Shown: one piece after another, positions 37,001 to 49,038 of the stretch
How positions within the stretch are numbered: position 1 is the first letter of the stretch
Layout of the letters: each line of letters opens with the position of its first letter
Assembly: GCA_032207245.1 (NCBI GenBank)
Contig: CM063502.1
Location: forward strand, 49,252,404-49,316,403
From: Pardosa pseudoannulata
Lineage: Eukaryota > Arthropoda > Arachnida > Araneae > Lycosidae
DNA length: 64,000 nucleotides
Reading direction: 5' to 3'
Position numbers and translations under genes: made by a program
The notes under the pieces: model-generated
The model's database searches: none
Told to the model about the DNA's origin: nothing
What the model saw: only the letters and a program-made list of their open reading frames with translations

Positions 37001-38930
37001 AATATGCATCCTGAAAAAAAAATCAAAAGATTTTCAGAAGATCGAAATAAAATGACTTATTCTTTAAAATATAGTAATGTTGGTAGAATGCATTTTCAGC
37101 GAATGATAAGTTGAGAGTACACGCCACTGATAATAGGTAAATTTACAGTTAACTCAAAATTACAGAATCCGGGTTAAAACGAAAAATTGACTTGTCTAAC
37201 TAGTTCAACCTCGGTTGATTTGGTAAACGGTCTAGAAAAGTTCTGCTTGAAAAAATATATATATTTCTAGTTTGATCAAACGATAATTCTATAAATATAT
37301 CAATTTACGAATACAAATTGTTATTGTTCATAAAACTGAGTTCTTGAATATAATTTTAATGCACTATATAACGAAAAGTGTTGATCAAACATTAGTAGGG
37401 ACTATTTTTATTAAAAAAAAGACTAGTTCCGTTTTAATTCACCTCACACTTCGACCAAAGAAAAGAAAGACGAATATTATTTGTTATTTGTCGTTGTTCT
37501 ACTTCGACAACTTACTTTGTAACGCTGATTGTTCTTTCATTTTATTTATCAACTAGTTGAATGTGAGTTTTCTCTTGCACGACTATCTGCTTCATCTTCG
37601 AGTGAGATTTTATTTTACATAATTTAAAATCAGTTTTAAAGTATTAACTTCGGAATGAATGAAACTTGTCTTCTTTCAATTCAAGAAAATAAATAGCCTG
37701 TCGAGCTGAATACTAAGTACGTTGTTCTCATACTTCTTTACCTACTTCAAATCACATTGTGTTGATCACTTGCTTTGAGTGATGGATTAAACGTGAAACG
37801 TGATATACCGAGTTTATTTTGCTTTCTGTTTGCTATTGATGTCTCTTATAAAGATTGAACACTTTTTTATTTTACATTATACAGATGATCTTTGTCTGAA
37901 TAAGACAATGTGGTACTGTATTGAAGTATGCGTAGCCTAATGTTGAAAACTTAGGATGAAGAAACTTTCATGAAAAACTCCGTTCGTAACTAGAGTAATC
38001 CTCTTAGTTGAACATTTTTTATGCCTTTTGAAACCTATGATCAGTTCAAACAATGATCGAGTGTTCTTCATATTAATATTTAAGAGAAAAAAAGCTGAAA
38101 ATGTGAAGGACAATGTGTTACCAGGCTCTCTTACTTTATAAAGCTAAAATAATAACTCTTATTTTTCCTTTTAGAAGAGATAACTTTTATCTTAATATAA
38201 AAATTTTTTGAAAGTTTATCACTGTCCTAACAGTCTGTAAAATGATCAACGATATTTATTATAAACATTTACAAATTACAATTTTCTCCTTTAAACATAG
38301 CATATTTTTAATATTAAGGTATTAATTATTTAATGAAATAAAATTCGATCGAGAAACTTACGAAATCTTTATTTCTACGAAGACAAAAAACTTTGTGGAA
38401 AAAGTTTAATATTTTTCTTAAAGGGCAGAACAATTCCTGTATTATAAACATAAAACAATTTTTTCATTGAACTGTTGTAATAATTATGACAAGCTATTGT
38501 GAATATTGATGTAAAGTTATTATTAAAAAAGCTAATTTAAGACGTTTATTACGTTGTTAAGAGTGCTTAAAGTTAGAAGTTAATTTATCAGCTTTTCTTC
38601 TGATACGGTATAAAAAGAAATTTTAAGGAACTTCGTTAATAACAGTTTTGCATGGATGATTTTAGATTTTTTTAAACATTGTGAATTCGATGAATTTTAA
38701 TCTGTTCTTGGACACATATGTTGTTTCCAACTTCATGTATGTATTCCTAACAATCCTTGAATTCCATTTATTACCTCCGAATAACCATCAGGATACTTAC
38801 TTCAGTTGCTCAAAAGATTGCAAATTTGTTTTTCAACCGGAAGGAATATTACATTACAATCTACTTGAAAGATCTGAGTTTGGCATTTGTCAACTTCTTG
38901 TTTCGAGCAGCAGAGCAAAAATAAACTCCG
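34080..38930. other. Intronic AT-rich sequence, no supported gene
   Basis: Short frames at 35308, 36334 (minus), 36415, 37344 and 38681 have no recognisable domain, splice context or conservation-like composition. A block at 37140-37230 (ACAGAATCCGGGTTAAAACG, then AACCTCGGTTGATTTGG) hints at a DNA-transposon end but is not defined. Confidence 0.5.
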
Positions 38931-38934
38931 GCAA

Positions 38935-39060
38935 ATAGATGAATGCCGACCCTCGAGGATTGGCAAATATTTTGGAAGATAGCCGTGCAGATAACAGCGT
39001 TAAAGCTATGAATCGCCATCCTTTACTTTAGCTATGGTTGTAGCTCATCGCACCCAAGTT
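38935..39060. promoter_or_regulatory. Less AT-biased intronic island (weak candidate element)
   Basis: The stretch contains GACCCTCGAGGATTGGC, AGCCGTGCAGATAACAGCG and CTCATCGCACCCAAG. It stands out from its surroundings by composition only. Function unknown. Confidence 0.2.
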
Positions 39061-40132
39061 GAGATAAACATCGTGTTTCTAGCTAGGTATATTCTCGAAA
39101 CTGATACGAAAATAATGAAAAAGCTCTTTGTTTCTGTCTCTTTTCCCCTTTTAACGATTCTCTGTTTTTACTTTTTTAAAAGGGAATTTATTCTAAAAAA
39201 GGAAAAATATCTTTTTACTTACTTGCAAATTCCTGTTTTGAATCCTTTTCGATGAAACGTTTTACTTTTCTAACCTCGGGAAGCTGGAATGCCGAGAGTT
39301 CAACGGAAGATACCGTTATTTTTTAATACCATGTAACTGAGTATCGCCCAACTTTTTTAGTAGTTCTTTAGCTGTAATTCTTTGTCTAATAAAATACATG
39401 AAATAATCTGGCTAAAAAATCTAGAGCATTTAAGCAATATTCCCAGATGCCTAAAAAATTTATAGACTTTAGAAGTAGTATACGTCAATGAAAAGTTTAT
39501 CTATTGCTTAATACAGTTTTATTTAAAAAGAATGTATTATTATTTCTAAATAAGTTAAATTTTATTCATACTTAAATATTGATAAATTACTTCATTATTT
39601 ATTTATCTTAGCTGCTTAAGAGGAAATTATCTAAATAGGGAAGGGTCTAAACTCTGATAACAGTCAATACATAATCTAATCATATAGAATATAAAAAAAG
39701 CCTTTAAAAGAATGTGATAAAGGTCACTTGAAAACTATATAACTTATAAGCTTACTTATTTGTTACGAAGCGGTAGAAAATAAATTATTTTTTATTTGTT
39801 TATGCGTAGATGAAAGTTCGTCTTCAGGAAATCGTTAGTAAACAGAAATAATGAAATTATTTTTCAGTCATTTTCTACTTTCTAGATTCCATTATTAATA
39901 TTCAAAAATCACAACCATTTATTCTTTTAATAATCGAGGTAGTTTAAAACTCTGACATCAAATTAAATTCTCTTTTGAAACTATCTCATTCTTGAGGTAA
40001 TTTCTCAAAGGAAATATATCATGAAAATAATAAAAGAATACGGAATTCACAAGCACATTTGTATGTTCATACGATTACATACATTCATACAGATATGTTC
40101 AGTATCTGTCTATATTTGTATGCGTAGGAGTG

Positions 40133-40156
40133 CACACACACACACACACAAACAGA

Positions 40157-40241
<85 letters not shown>

Positions 40242-40250
40242 TGTGTGTAT
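40133..40250. repeat. (CA)n, (TA)n, (TG)n microsatellite
   Basis: A short CA run, a TA array of about 80 bp (40160-40238) and a short TG run. Frames on both strands are artefacts. Confidence 0.96.
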
Positions 40251-40254
40251 TTTA

Positions 40255-42140
40255 GTGTACATACACATACAAGATTCATAACTGGTTTTACCAACAATGT
40301 GTAAATTGTGTGACATCAAAGTGTGACGACATTTCTATCTTTGCTTAATTACTCTCAAGAATGAAAAGTATGTCCTTAGAGGTAGCTCCCTGCATCTGGT
40401 ATATATGCATAGACACTGCTGGAAACCATTTAAAGAAATTGTTAGTTTTATATAAAATAGCGGTCTAAGCTAAATATTTTTTGACATAAAATGGAAGAAG
40501 AGAGTCATAAATGCAAATTATTCTCCTTTTAAACCTCTTAAAGTAAGAATTTTGATTTTGACATCAAAAACGACGTTTTAATGGCAGCAAATGAAATCTG
40601 GCTTTTAACTTAAGAAAAAGAGGAAAAGAACGATCTACATTCAGTAATTGAGTTATTTCGATGAGGTATAAGGATTCAACTAAAACATTCAATTGATTTA
40701 GAAGTATTTAGAGTTGTTGGTAGGTTAGAGGGGGGAACCAACAAGCGCCAAAATAGCATAATCCACTGGAGTTTGATAAAGAGTGGTTTATGCAGGCTGA
40801 CAAGCAAGGCAACGTACTAAACGTGGAATGAAGATCAATCTTTAACACCATCGGTTCTAGAAAATTTGCGCAGTGATTACAGCCTTTTATAAAATTGTCT
40901 TTTTTACTTTTAGTGAGCATATCGTAAGTCACTTGAGTTATATTTAATTGTTATTAAATGATGTCATCAGTTTAAGTATTAGCCAATTTATTGATTTCCT
41001 AAAATTCCCGAAATTGTAAAGATTTAATGTAAGCGAAAGAATTGGGTAGGAACTCTTTTATATTTTCCAAATTATAGTTGAATATATCCCAGAAATAAAC
41101 TCCCCGTTTTTCTGTTATGTGTATCTGATCCACTATAAAATGGGCTTTATTAGAATTTTTGTTATATTTTTAATTCAATTGCAGTACAATGCTTATATTT
41201 TATATCTGATACACTGTATCTTTTATCTCGCTAAAAATTTAATAATACTAATACGAAGTTTGTTCACATACACAAATAACTGTTTACAAGTTTCTATTAA
41301 GAGAGTAAAATGAGTGTGGCTTTTAAAAATGATACGATGGTTTGAAGTATCATTCTAGATTCGTTTTTTTTCATTCGCTGAAAGTGCTACTCCGGTCGAT
41401 GCGATAGTTTATAAAGGCCCAGATGCCATAATTTTGTTTGCTTTTAAAAAGTAGAATAATCCAAAAGTAGAAAAAGTAAGTGATAACGACAGATGTTTAA
41501 TGACAAATTTTACGGTGAATGTTTTTCTAAATCTCGTAAATTATGTGAAATCATTAAGGAAATTTGAAAAAAACTAACAAGTTGCCCAAGACTAACAGCA
41601 GCTATAAAATATAAATTTTTGTTTGTAATTTCTTGATTATATCTTCTACACAAACTTCAGGGTTAATTTAAACCATGGAAATAGTTTCCAAGTAATCTGT
41701 ATACTCATGGCATAGTAAAAGCTGTCTGCATGTCAGACGACAAGGTATTAACATACGGTTGACTACTGAGTTACAGAAAGCCTGCTGACATTGAAACCAC
41801 AAAATGCCGTAAGTGTACAGAAAGTCGGTAAAAAATGCGATATTTTAAGAATGGCATTTCAGTTTGCCTGTTGATTATAATTGTCAAATGATTATCTAAA
41901 TAACAAAGAACCCGATGTATCGTTGTGTTTATACTTTATTCGAGTAGTCATAATGTTTGACAGACACAAAAATTCTCATTTTTGTAGCAAGTTTTAACAA
42001 CGAAACAAGGTACACAAATGTTAGTTTTTGCACCTTTGCCCATCTTTCCTGAGATATTAATTTCCTTATATTTGTATTAATAATAGAGTAAGGCAATACC
42101 ATATTATAATGTCTGATTTATTTTTTTTTTAATTCGAATT
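40255..42140. other. Intronic AT-rich sequence, nothing recognised
   Basis: The frames at 40708-40932 (minus) and 41119-41313 are unsupported. A small less AT-rich block at about 41380-41440 (TACTCCGGTCGATGCGATAG) has no identified role. Confidence 0.45.
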
Positions 42141-42144
42141 CAAT

Positions 42145-42360
42145 CAACGTATTCACTACCTGGGAAAAGCCGCAGACTTGCTGAATTTAGTATGCGTGGG
42201 TTGTACTTTCACTAGAGTTTTCAGCTGCAGAACCTCCACCAAAATATATTCTTGAACTCTAATGTGCTCTTTTGTTGCAATGGGAGATTCCACCTCCGCA
42301 ACTAATTCAAACCTTCTTTGGTAGCATGAAATACCACCTTGGTTTTCCATTGCAGCAAGA
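42145..42360 (-). other. Compositionally distinct block with a 64-residue minus-strand frame
   Basis: The minus frame (42156-42350) starts MENQGGISCYQRRFELVAEV and is less AT-driven than other chance frames here. It has no domain I recognise, and no splice sites were defined. It could be a transposon relic or a conserved non-coding block. Confidence 0.2.
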
Positions 42361-42364
42361 GGGT

Positions 42365-43490
42365 TTTTAATAACTCATAGAAGTTTTCCTTGTCTCAGAG
42401 ACTTTTTGAATTTTATATTCTCTATTTTGTGCCTTTATCATATGTTTTAAAAAATCTTATGTTTTAAACGTGTTACAAAAACAGACTTGTGATTACAGCG
42501 GAATTCGACACCGATCCTGATATTTGAAGTTATATTCTTTCGATTTGTTCACATTCTGTGCGAGTCCTGACAATATTAATTGTGTAATAATATGTATTTA
42601 TCTTCGTCAAATGTTCGAACTGAAGGAACTCCCTTTAGTAGGAAAATATGACTGTTAGATATTTGAATGTGTTATGCATTGTAAAATAATTTTATTTAAC
42701 CTTTTGAATATCAAGAAAAAGTCTAATAATATTTTACAACTTAACACAAAATATTGCGTTTTATATACTAAAACTTTTTTTTGTTTTTAATTTTGCTTAA
42801 GATTCTGAGCTTTTTACTTACATAAACTTATGTATATCAGTTTTATAGCGAAAATCTTTTTTAGTTTTTTGAACAATTATCTACATTAAAATGGACTTCG
42901 GTTATGCTTTATTTGTAGTACAGTTTATTTCCTAAATCTGACAGATATGTATACATTTTTTTATACATATATTTACGTATTTTAATAAATAATATCTCTT
43001 TGAGATCTGTAAGAAAAGGGCTGGGGCCAGTCCAGGCACGTTAAAGGCTCGTTCCAGAAAATGAAATGTCCTGAAAATACTCGGTACCTAAAATATTCAG
43101 TTAAATTATAATTGAAACTTTTTGATTATTTGGTAATAGGCATGGCTATATTTTTTATACACTGGGAAAATGTGCAGTTAAACGAACTAGTTAAAAGAAA
43201 TTAGTATGTGTGTCAATAACATAAACACCTTTTAATTGCATCACGACTACCTGGCTAACATATGAAAGAATATTACTTGAAAGACAATCTATTTACGCTG
43301 TTTTACCTGAAACAGCTATAGCTTCAATACTTCTGATAATCATTAAATTCATACATACGCGGGAAAATTTCGATAATTTTGGAGTGTCATTAACAGCAAT
43401 CCTTTTATTAACGCGTAATAATTATAATACTTACATTCGAAAATTCTTTTTAAAAAGTGAAATTGTGTTCGAGAAGATAGGTAGTATGTT
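42365..43490. other. Intronic AT-rich sequence, nothing recognised
   Basis: No repeat ends, open frames of interest or motifs were seen. Confidence 0.5.
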
Positions 43491-43499
43491 TCATTAGAC

Positions 43500-43785
43500 T
43501 GTAGCGCTGGGTGAAGCGCAAGTTATAGATATGATAGATTGCGAGGTTGTGAATGGTGAGAGTGGGTAATGTTCCAGCTTCCCACAGAGCCTGGCCACGG
43601 GGGGTACAAGGAATATTTCTCCATGTCATCTGGATATGTTTCATGAGGTTTCAATTAAGAAAGCATCTCCGTGGCCCGAAATCACGCACCAACGAACCGC
43701 GACCCTCTTTGACCTCAGGAGCCATTTGTCACGGGATTCCCTTACGAGACGTATAACTGACGTCATGGAACTGATGTCAAGCTTG
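43500..43785. promoter_or_regulatory. GC-enriched intronic island with Rel-type and CRE-type sites (candidate enhancer)
   Basis: The block has several overlapping short frames on both strands (43450-43857), which reflect its composition. It contains GGGATTCCC (43733-43741), a symmetric Rel/Dorsal-type site, and the palindromic CRE TGACGTCA (43758-43765), 16 bases apart. Other GC-rich stretches include CTGGCCACGGGGGGTACAAG. It lies about 31 kb into the intron. Enhancer function is inference. Confidence 0.35.
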
Positions 43786-43808
43786 CTCATTAACAAAGAT
43801 CGCCTTCT

Positions 43809-43838
43809 CTTCCAAAAAAATTGCAATTTTTTTGGAAG
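43809..43838. repeat. Perfect 30-bp palindrome
   Basis: CTTCC, seven A, TTGCAA, seven T, GGAAG is self-complementary with no loop. It sits at the right edge of the GC-enriched island. Confidence 0.95.
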
Positions 43839-43859
43839 GCAAATTAATGTCGCTTAGCT

Positions 43860-44640
43860 ACTGTACGTTGTTTGATACTCACAAATCTTTCTTCGTATTA
43901 ACGAGAGGGTTTGATAAGCTGCGATTTATTTTATCAAAAATAATATTTTGATGGGAGTAAAATTTTACATCGATTAGTTTAAATGTCTTGAATTAATATT
44001 TATCTAATAAGAATTTTAATTTAAAGAGATACATTCAGATTAATTTTTTAATGCATCTCGTATGCTTTAAACTTTTTTACTATGCTTTAAATTTTAAATT
44101 TCATAACTACAAAGATCAGACTGCTGCTGAATAGGCTTGAGGGCCAGAAATTTGGTAATACGATAGTTTTTCCGAGTGTTTTCTGTATTTAAATGCTTTA
44201 AAATCTATAAAAATTATAGCACACAGTTCATTTAGATGATAAATTTTAAACTAATAACATTTTGTGTTATTGTAAATGGTATTTAATAGTTTAAGTAGTA
44301 TAGAGACTAAATCAAACGGAAGCTCTTTAGTTTCAGCATTACCTTTTTAAAAACCTGGTATTAATTTACATTTTCTATCTTGTACTATTACTCTTATATA
44401 GTTAAGTTAAAGGCTTATTTGTCAGACTATTTGTAATAGAATTTTGCTAAGCGGAGTCGCAATCCACCTGTATGTAATTTTTCTAGAAAATAATATTCTT
44501 TACATATCTCTGATTTTACTTCTGGAATGAAACTACCATTATGTCATAGAATTGTACAAGAGTGGAAAATGGTTAGTAATACACTTGATCTGTAGGTAAT
44601 AGTCTTCTGTAAAGTAATTTATTTTATTATTTAAACATAT
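43860..44640. other. Intronic AT-rich sequence, nothing recognised
   Basis: No open frame or repeat structure of note. Confidence 0.5.
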
Positions 44641-44645
44641 TTCTT

Positions 44646-44732
44646 TTGGTTTGGAAGGCCACTTAGAACCTTCGGGTGAGCTTGAGATCGCCCGATGGCC
44701 ATAGTTTGTCCCTTCCGGCTCTAGAGCATACT
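44646..44732 (-). mobile_element. Possible SINE fragment sharing the CCAAACCAAA tail
   Basis: Read on the minus strand it contains GGCGATCTCAAGCTCACCCG and ends GGCCTTCCAAACCAAAAG. The TTCCAAACCAAA tail matches the 3' end of the SINE at 56841-57020, but the body differs. It may be a related SINE with another head. Confidence 0.4.
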
Positions 44733-45240
44733 ATTACACAGAGAAATGATGTTTATTTATTGATTTGTCAAAAGTAATCTTAAAAGCTCTTCTTTAGCAA
44801 AATGAAAAAAAAATCCATTGCTTCCAGTTGTACACGAATTAATAAGATTGAAAGTTATGAAAATATCTATGAAGACTAGTATAGAGAAGATATAATATAC
44901 ATTTTCAAGTGGATAATATGGAGTCATTTAAGTGATCACGGTTTCTTAGTATACAGTAAAGATAAAATTTTGCTGATTTTTATGCAAGTGAGACGATTAT
45001 TAGTAAAAGTCGCGAATAACGATCAGAAGTAGGCAAGGATGTGTCAAATTAGATCATTTAGATATGTTGACCATTACGTACTTTACTTGGTGTAAATAGT
45101 GCTAATGTAAAATATTAATATAACTTTCACAGAAAATGATTACATGATAGGGCAATATAGCTTTTTGTTTGAAACGGTAGGAAATATACCTCAAAAATCA
45201 GTGGACAAACTTTGAAGGACAGAGGATTTTTTATGTGCAA

Positions 45241-45356
45241 GACAATTTTAATACATGTACCTTATTTGTCAGTGTAATCTGATTTGTTATTGGCCATTCT
45301 TTTGTTATTTTTATAAAATATAAAATACAATAAACTCTGCAATCATATTTTGTTAA
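45241..45356. repeat. Interspersed repeat fragment, matches 53490-53605
   Basis: It shares GACAATTTTAATACATGTAC-type sequence, GCCATTCTTTTGTTATT and TATAAAATATAAAATACAAT, then AAACTC.GCAATCATATTTTG, with the later copy in the same orientation. Family unknown. Confidence 0.85.
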
Positions 45357-45911
45357 CTAAAAATCCTTTTCAATATCATATTTATAATATTCGATATGTT
45401 CGATATCGAACAAAGTACACGAACTCAATTTAAATACAAGTAGTTTCATTTTGTTACAAGCATTATTTATTAAGTCAATTTTGGTTGAAACAACGGTTAT
45501 CTGCTATTTGTCAGACTAAACGCAAATATTTACACTAAAATAGATACATTTTTAATTAAATCTACATAATATATCGAAAAGTAACACACTGTTACCAATT
45601 AACTGTAATATTAGCTTCAATTAAGGATTTTTTTATACAGAATTTATCATTGTTTCCACAGTTTTACTTGTCATTTACTAAGCCGTTCAGTTGCGGAAGA
45701 TTACTTCTTTAGTATAGATGAAAGGAAAGAAAAAATTTTAATCTAAAAAATTGCTTTTGTTTATTACTAGTATAAGCTGAAGGCTTCTTCTAGTAATGTA
45801 TATTAATTGCTGTGACAGCTAGTAGTTATGCTTTTATTTCAGTTTTATTACAAATAAAAATTAATAAAATAATTAGTGATATTTTATAACCCATGATTTA
45901 ACCTAAAGGTT

Positions 45912-46050
45912 AATTTGATTTGGTTGTGTAGCGCTATGGTCTACTTTATTACTACACGAAAGCTAATAAGACTGTTTATACTACTGATTAAAGTCAATTC
46001 TGAGCAGCTACTAGCATCCATACCATAAACGGGATTTGAATTCGCTACAC
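45912..46050 (-). mobile_element. Degenerate tRNA-derived SINE
   Basis: Minus strand: a B-box-like GAATTCAAATCCCG, then TATGGATGCTAGTAGCTGCT, AGAATTGACTTTAATCAGTA, and ATAGCGCTACACAACCAAAT at the tail. It is the same order as better copies, with many changes. Confidence 0.6.
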
Positions 46051-46461
46051 CGAACCAAAATATTGATACTTTAAAAATTTAACTGTACTTTCAGATTGTT
46101 TGTCTGTTTATATAGTAAAAAGAAATGTAAGACTTAACGTGTTAAATTTACAGTCAGAGTTTATGGTAACATAGTATCCACTTTGAGACAATCGAATATG
46201 TAAAATATTTTTTTTTTTTTTTGCCTTTAAACAGTTTCGAGTTGAACTTTATGAAAAGTGTCATTGTGGTATTAAATGGCTTTTCAAAAGTTGAAATTTC
46301 CAGAGAATTTTATTGGTTTTATTCGACTTTCATTCAAAACGTGATGAATACTCGCACGAAAAATTCACCTGTGTTTGGTTTTTTTCGTTTTTCATAGCTA
46401 GTTTGTTTGACACTTAATATACCATAAAGCAATACTCTCTATTAAGAGTCGGCATAAATAT

Positions 46462-46540
46462 AATCGAGATTTCTTCAGGAATCAAACCCAAACTGACTGC
46501 ATGAAAGCGCGAAACGCTTACCATTGTACAATATGGGCGG
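46462..46540 (-). mobile_element. tRNA-like sequence, probably a SINE head
   Basis: On the minus strand it contains ACAATGGTAAGCGTTTCGCG (A-box side) and GGGTTTGATTCC (B box). The rest does not fold convincingly into an intact tRNA, so I call it a SINE-derived fragment rather than a tRNA gene. Confidence 0.45.
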
Positions 46541-47120
46541 TAAATTTATATATACACTACAATTACAATTTTCCCTTCAAGTAGGCCATAAAATTTCAAT
46601 GCAAACATTAAGGGGGGTTAAAAGAAGTTCCACTTCAAGTATATATTATGTATGTATCATCAAACGAAGACATTTGGTTAGTATTGAAGTAATTATTTAC
46701 CAAAATGGTACTTTTTAGATGTAAAATATATAATTAAATAGGGTAGGGTGTCTAGGTTTCATTAGCCCTCGTATAGAAAAATTAGACCTTATTGCTTCGA
46801 AACAACCAGAATTAAATATTAATATCACATTGTTCGAAGTTAAGTTTCCAACAAGGAAATGGTTGATGTTAGCATGTTGGCATTAAATTTAGCAGATAGA
46901 ATTGCTGAACATTTCCCCTCCTCCGAATAATAGATTCTTATGAGTAGCTAAAAAACTTGTAGTGACTAGTTGTAGTATTCAAAATGATACAAATAAGTTT
47001 TCTTTGCGTTTGGACAAAGGGGTTAACATGTAATATGTTGGCATTAGGGGAGTAGAAAGAAATTTTCCATGAGAGCGGGGCGTCTCTTCCTTTAACTAAT
47101 CAAAATTAATATAGCAATGA

Positions 47121-47390
47121 GCTACAGTAGCTCAGTTAGCAAAGACAGCGATCTCATAAGCGGAGGATAGAGAGACCGAGGCTCAAGTCAGCCTAAGATC
47201 TGCTGTGTACATTAATGGCGGCTGGCACTTAAAATGAGTTCGTGGCCGCAATGTTCCCCAAGTTCCCAAATGGTACATCTAGAAGTGGCAGGCCAAGCCT
47301 GTGGGGAGGGGATGGTTTTCAGCTTGGTCCCTGCTTCTTTAGGATGACCCACTCTTAGAAGTCTGACCTCTTGAGTCAATGACAATCATC
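47121..47390 (+). mobile_element. tRNA(Met)-derived SINE-like element
   Basis: The head contains AGTAGCTCAGTTAGCAAAG (A box), an anticodon arm ATCTCATAAGC with CAT in the loop, and GGCTCAAGTCA (B box). It resembles elongator tRNA-Met, but the acceptor and T arms are broken. A non-tRNA tail follows (GGCGGCTGGCACTTAAAATG). TTTCCATGAGA at 47064-47074 and 47391-47401 may be the target duplication, although 46 bp of extra sequence precede the head. Confidence 0.6.
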
Positions 47391-47404
47391 TTTCCATGAG
47401 AAAA

Positions 47405-48050
47405 CATGAGACTTCTAAATGAGCACAACACGAGCGAACAACCAACAAATACAATAATATTTATATGCTTACAGCAATCCATATGGGGGACAACTAGCCA
47501 ATATAGCAATCCTTATGTGTATGGGTTTCTAATTCTAACATCCCCCTCGCAAAGTCGCTGTTTGGCACATAAGTGTATGCATGTAAAATCAAGTGATCAA
47601 ACAATATAGATCGGGAATCTATTACTTTCCGCTTTTATGATACTCGTTTCTTTTCATAAACCGAAGAGAAAATAAAATTTTGTAAGCATTACGCAGGGAG
47701 AGTTTTATGTCGAATTTAAATATTTCATGTCGAATAAATTTAGGAAAAATTTCATTTTATGATAAAATTTCTTGCTTTTTGTTTTAAGTGGCGTTATTTT
47801 TAAAGAAATACTTTTGATTTTAAAGGTTCATTTTAGTAACTCTAGTATTTCTTTATTAAATAATATAAATTGAGTTTAAAATAAAAATGTATTTGTTTAG
47901 ACGAAACTTCTTATCCGTGGAACTGCTACAGTGTTGTGTCGGGTTTTGGATTTGAATATCAAAGCAAAACAGGCTTTTTGTCTCCTGTTTGTATTTTCTG
48001 CTGTTGAGTGAGTCGAATCGTTTTTGTCACTGGGTCTAAGAAGTTTTGAA
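47405..48050. other. Intronic sequence, nothing recognised
   Basis: The frame at 47406-47609 is unsupported. No repeat ends were seen. Confidence 0.45.
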
Positions 48051-48059
48051 ACTTGTGTC

Positions 48060-48430
48060 TTTATCTTGACATAGGCTCAAGTTCTGTAATTGACTGCTGA
48101 GTGTGTCGAGGTGATCGATAGTTAGAAGATGGAGACGCCTTAGGAATGGGGAGAGAAGCCAAGAGCACGTTTTTACTCCAGAAAGATATTCTTAGTCTCA
48201 AAATGTAGCAGAAAAAAGGTCCTGCCGGTGTGAGTAGAGTTGATGTCATGTCAAGCCGTCAGGTCAGGCCAACGACGATACTTCACCTCTGACCTCCCCT
48301 TGACAGTTTGACATTTAAGTGACACACTCAGAGTAGATTTGGATAGTGATCATCAGAGAAAATAGTTTTGCTGTTCGCAATTTTCTTGCTCTTGCTGGAA
48401 CCAATTATTGACATCTCAGTAGCTGTAATA
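48060..48430. promoter_or_regulatory. Less AT-biased intronic island with AGGTCA-type half-sites (candidate element)
   Basis: It contains CCGTCAGGTCAGGCC and CTCTGACCTCCCCTTGACAG, opposed AGGTCA-like nuclear-receptor half-sites, plus TTGACATTTAAGTGACAC. The minus-strand frame at 48061-48249 has no recognisable domain. Regulatory function is inference. Confidence 0.28.
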
Positions 48431-48434
48431 GGAT

Positions 48435-49035
48435 TAAAGATAGTCAATTAGTAGGACATGAGGCACAAACCAACATATAAGTTTCCATCTAGCTGGCAGT
48501 ACCCGAAATTTTTTTCTCAGTAAAAAAAAATAAACGGGTTAATTAGCATTATGGCAACAGAATTTATTATTTTTTGCGTGGGTGTAATGCATCTTCTAAT
48601 TGAAGATTCGGGATTATCGTTATGATGGATGTGTATGATTGAAATTTAGCATGACTGAAGAGTTGATTGTATTCATGTCTAGTATTAGTACAAGAAATTT
48701 TGCATTGCTGAATCAAATAAGCTTCTTATGGATGAAGTAAAACTCATTTTCATGATCACATAATTTAAAGCAATTTTAATTATTTTTCCTTGAGTTTGCA
48801 GAATATATTTTAGTTTAATTTCTGACAGTGAAGGTTTAGCATTGTTTCTGAAATCTAAAATGACTAAATTATGAATTTATCAAGCAATCTTAGAAACATT
48901 ACATATTTCAAAATTTGTTTTCAGAAGTGAAATACATGATATTAAAGTATTTTTATGCGTTTAAATTAACAGTAATTCGCTTGCTTGATGTTTTGAATCT
49001 AGTATATCTGCCGAGGTGGGCTTATAAAAATATAT
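48435..49035. other. Intronic AT-rich sequence, nothing recognised
   Basis: No open frame or repeat boundary. Confidence 0.45.
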
Positions 49036-49038
49036 ATA

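Noticed and set aside
42156..42350. 64-residue minus-strand frame as a gene
   Set aside because: Composition is somewhat protein-like, but there is no domain and no splice sites; kept only as an unclassified block.
43809..43838. Rho-independent terminator
   Set aside because: The palindrome has no loop and the locus is a eukaryotic intron, so a bacterial terminator is not applicable.
47121..47205. Functional tRNA-Met gene
   Set aside because: The anticodon arm looks right, but the acceptor and T stems do not pair and a SINE-like tail follows.
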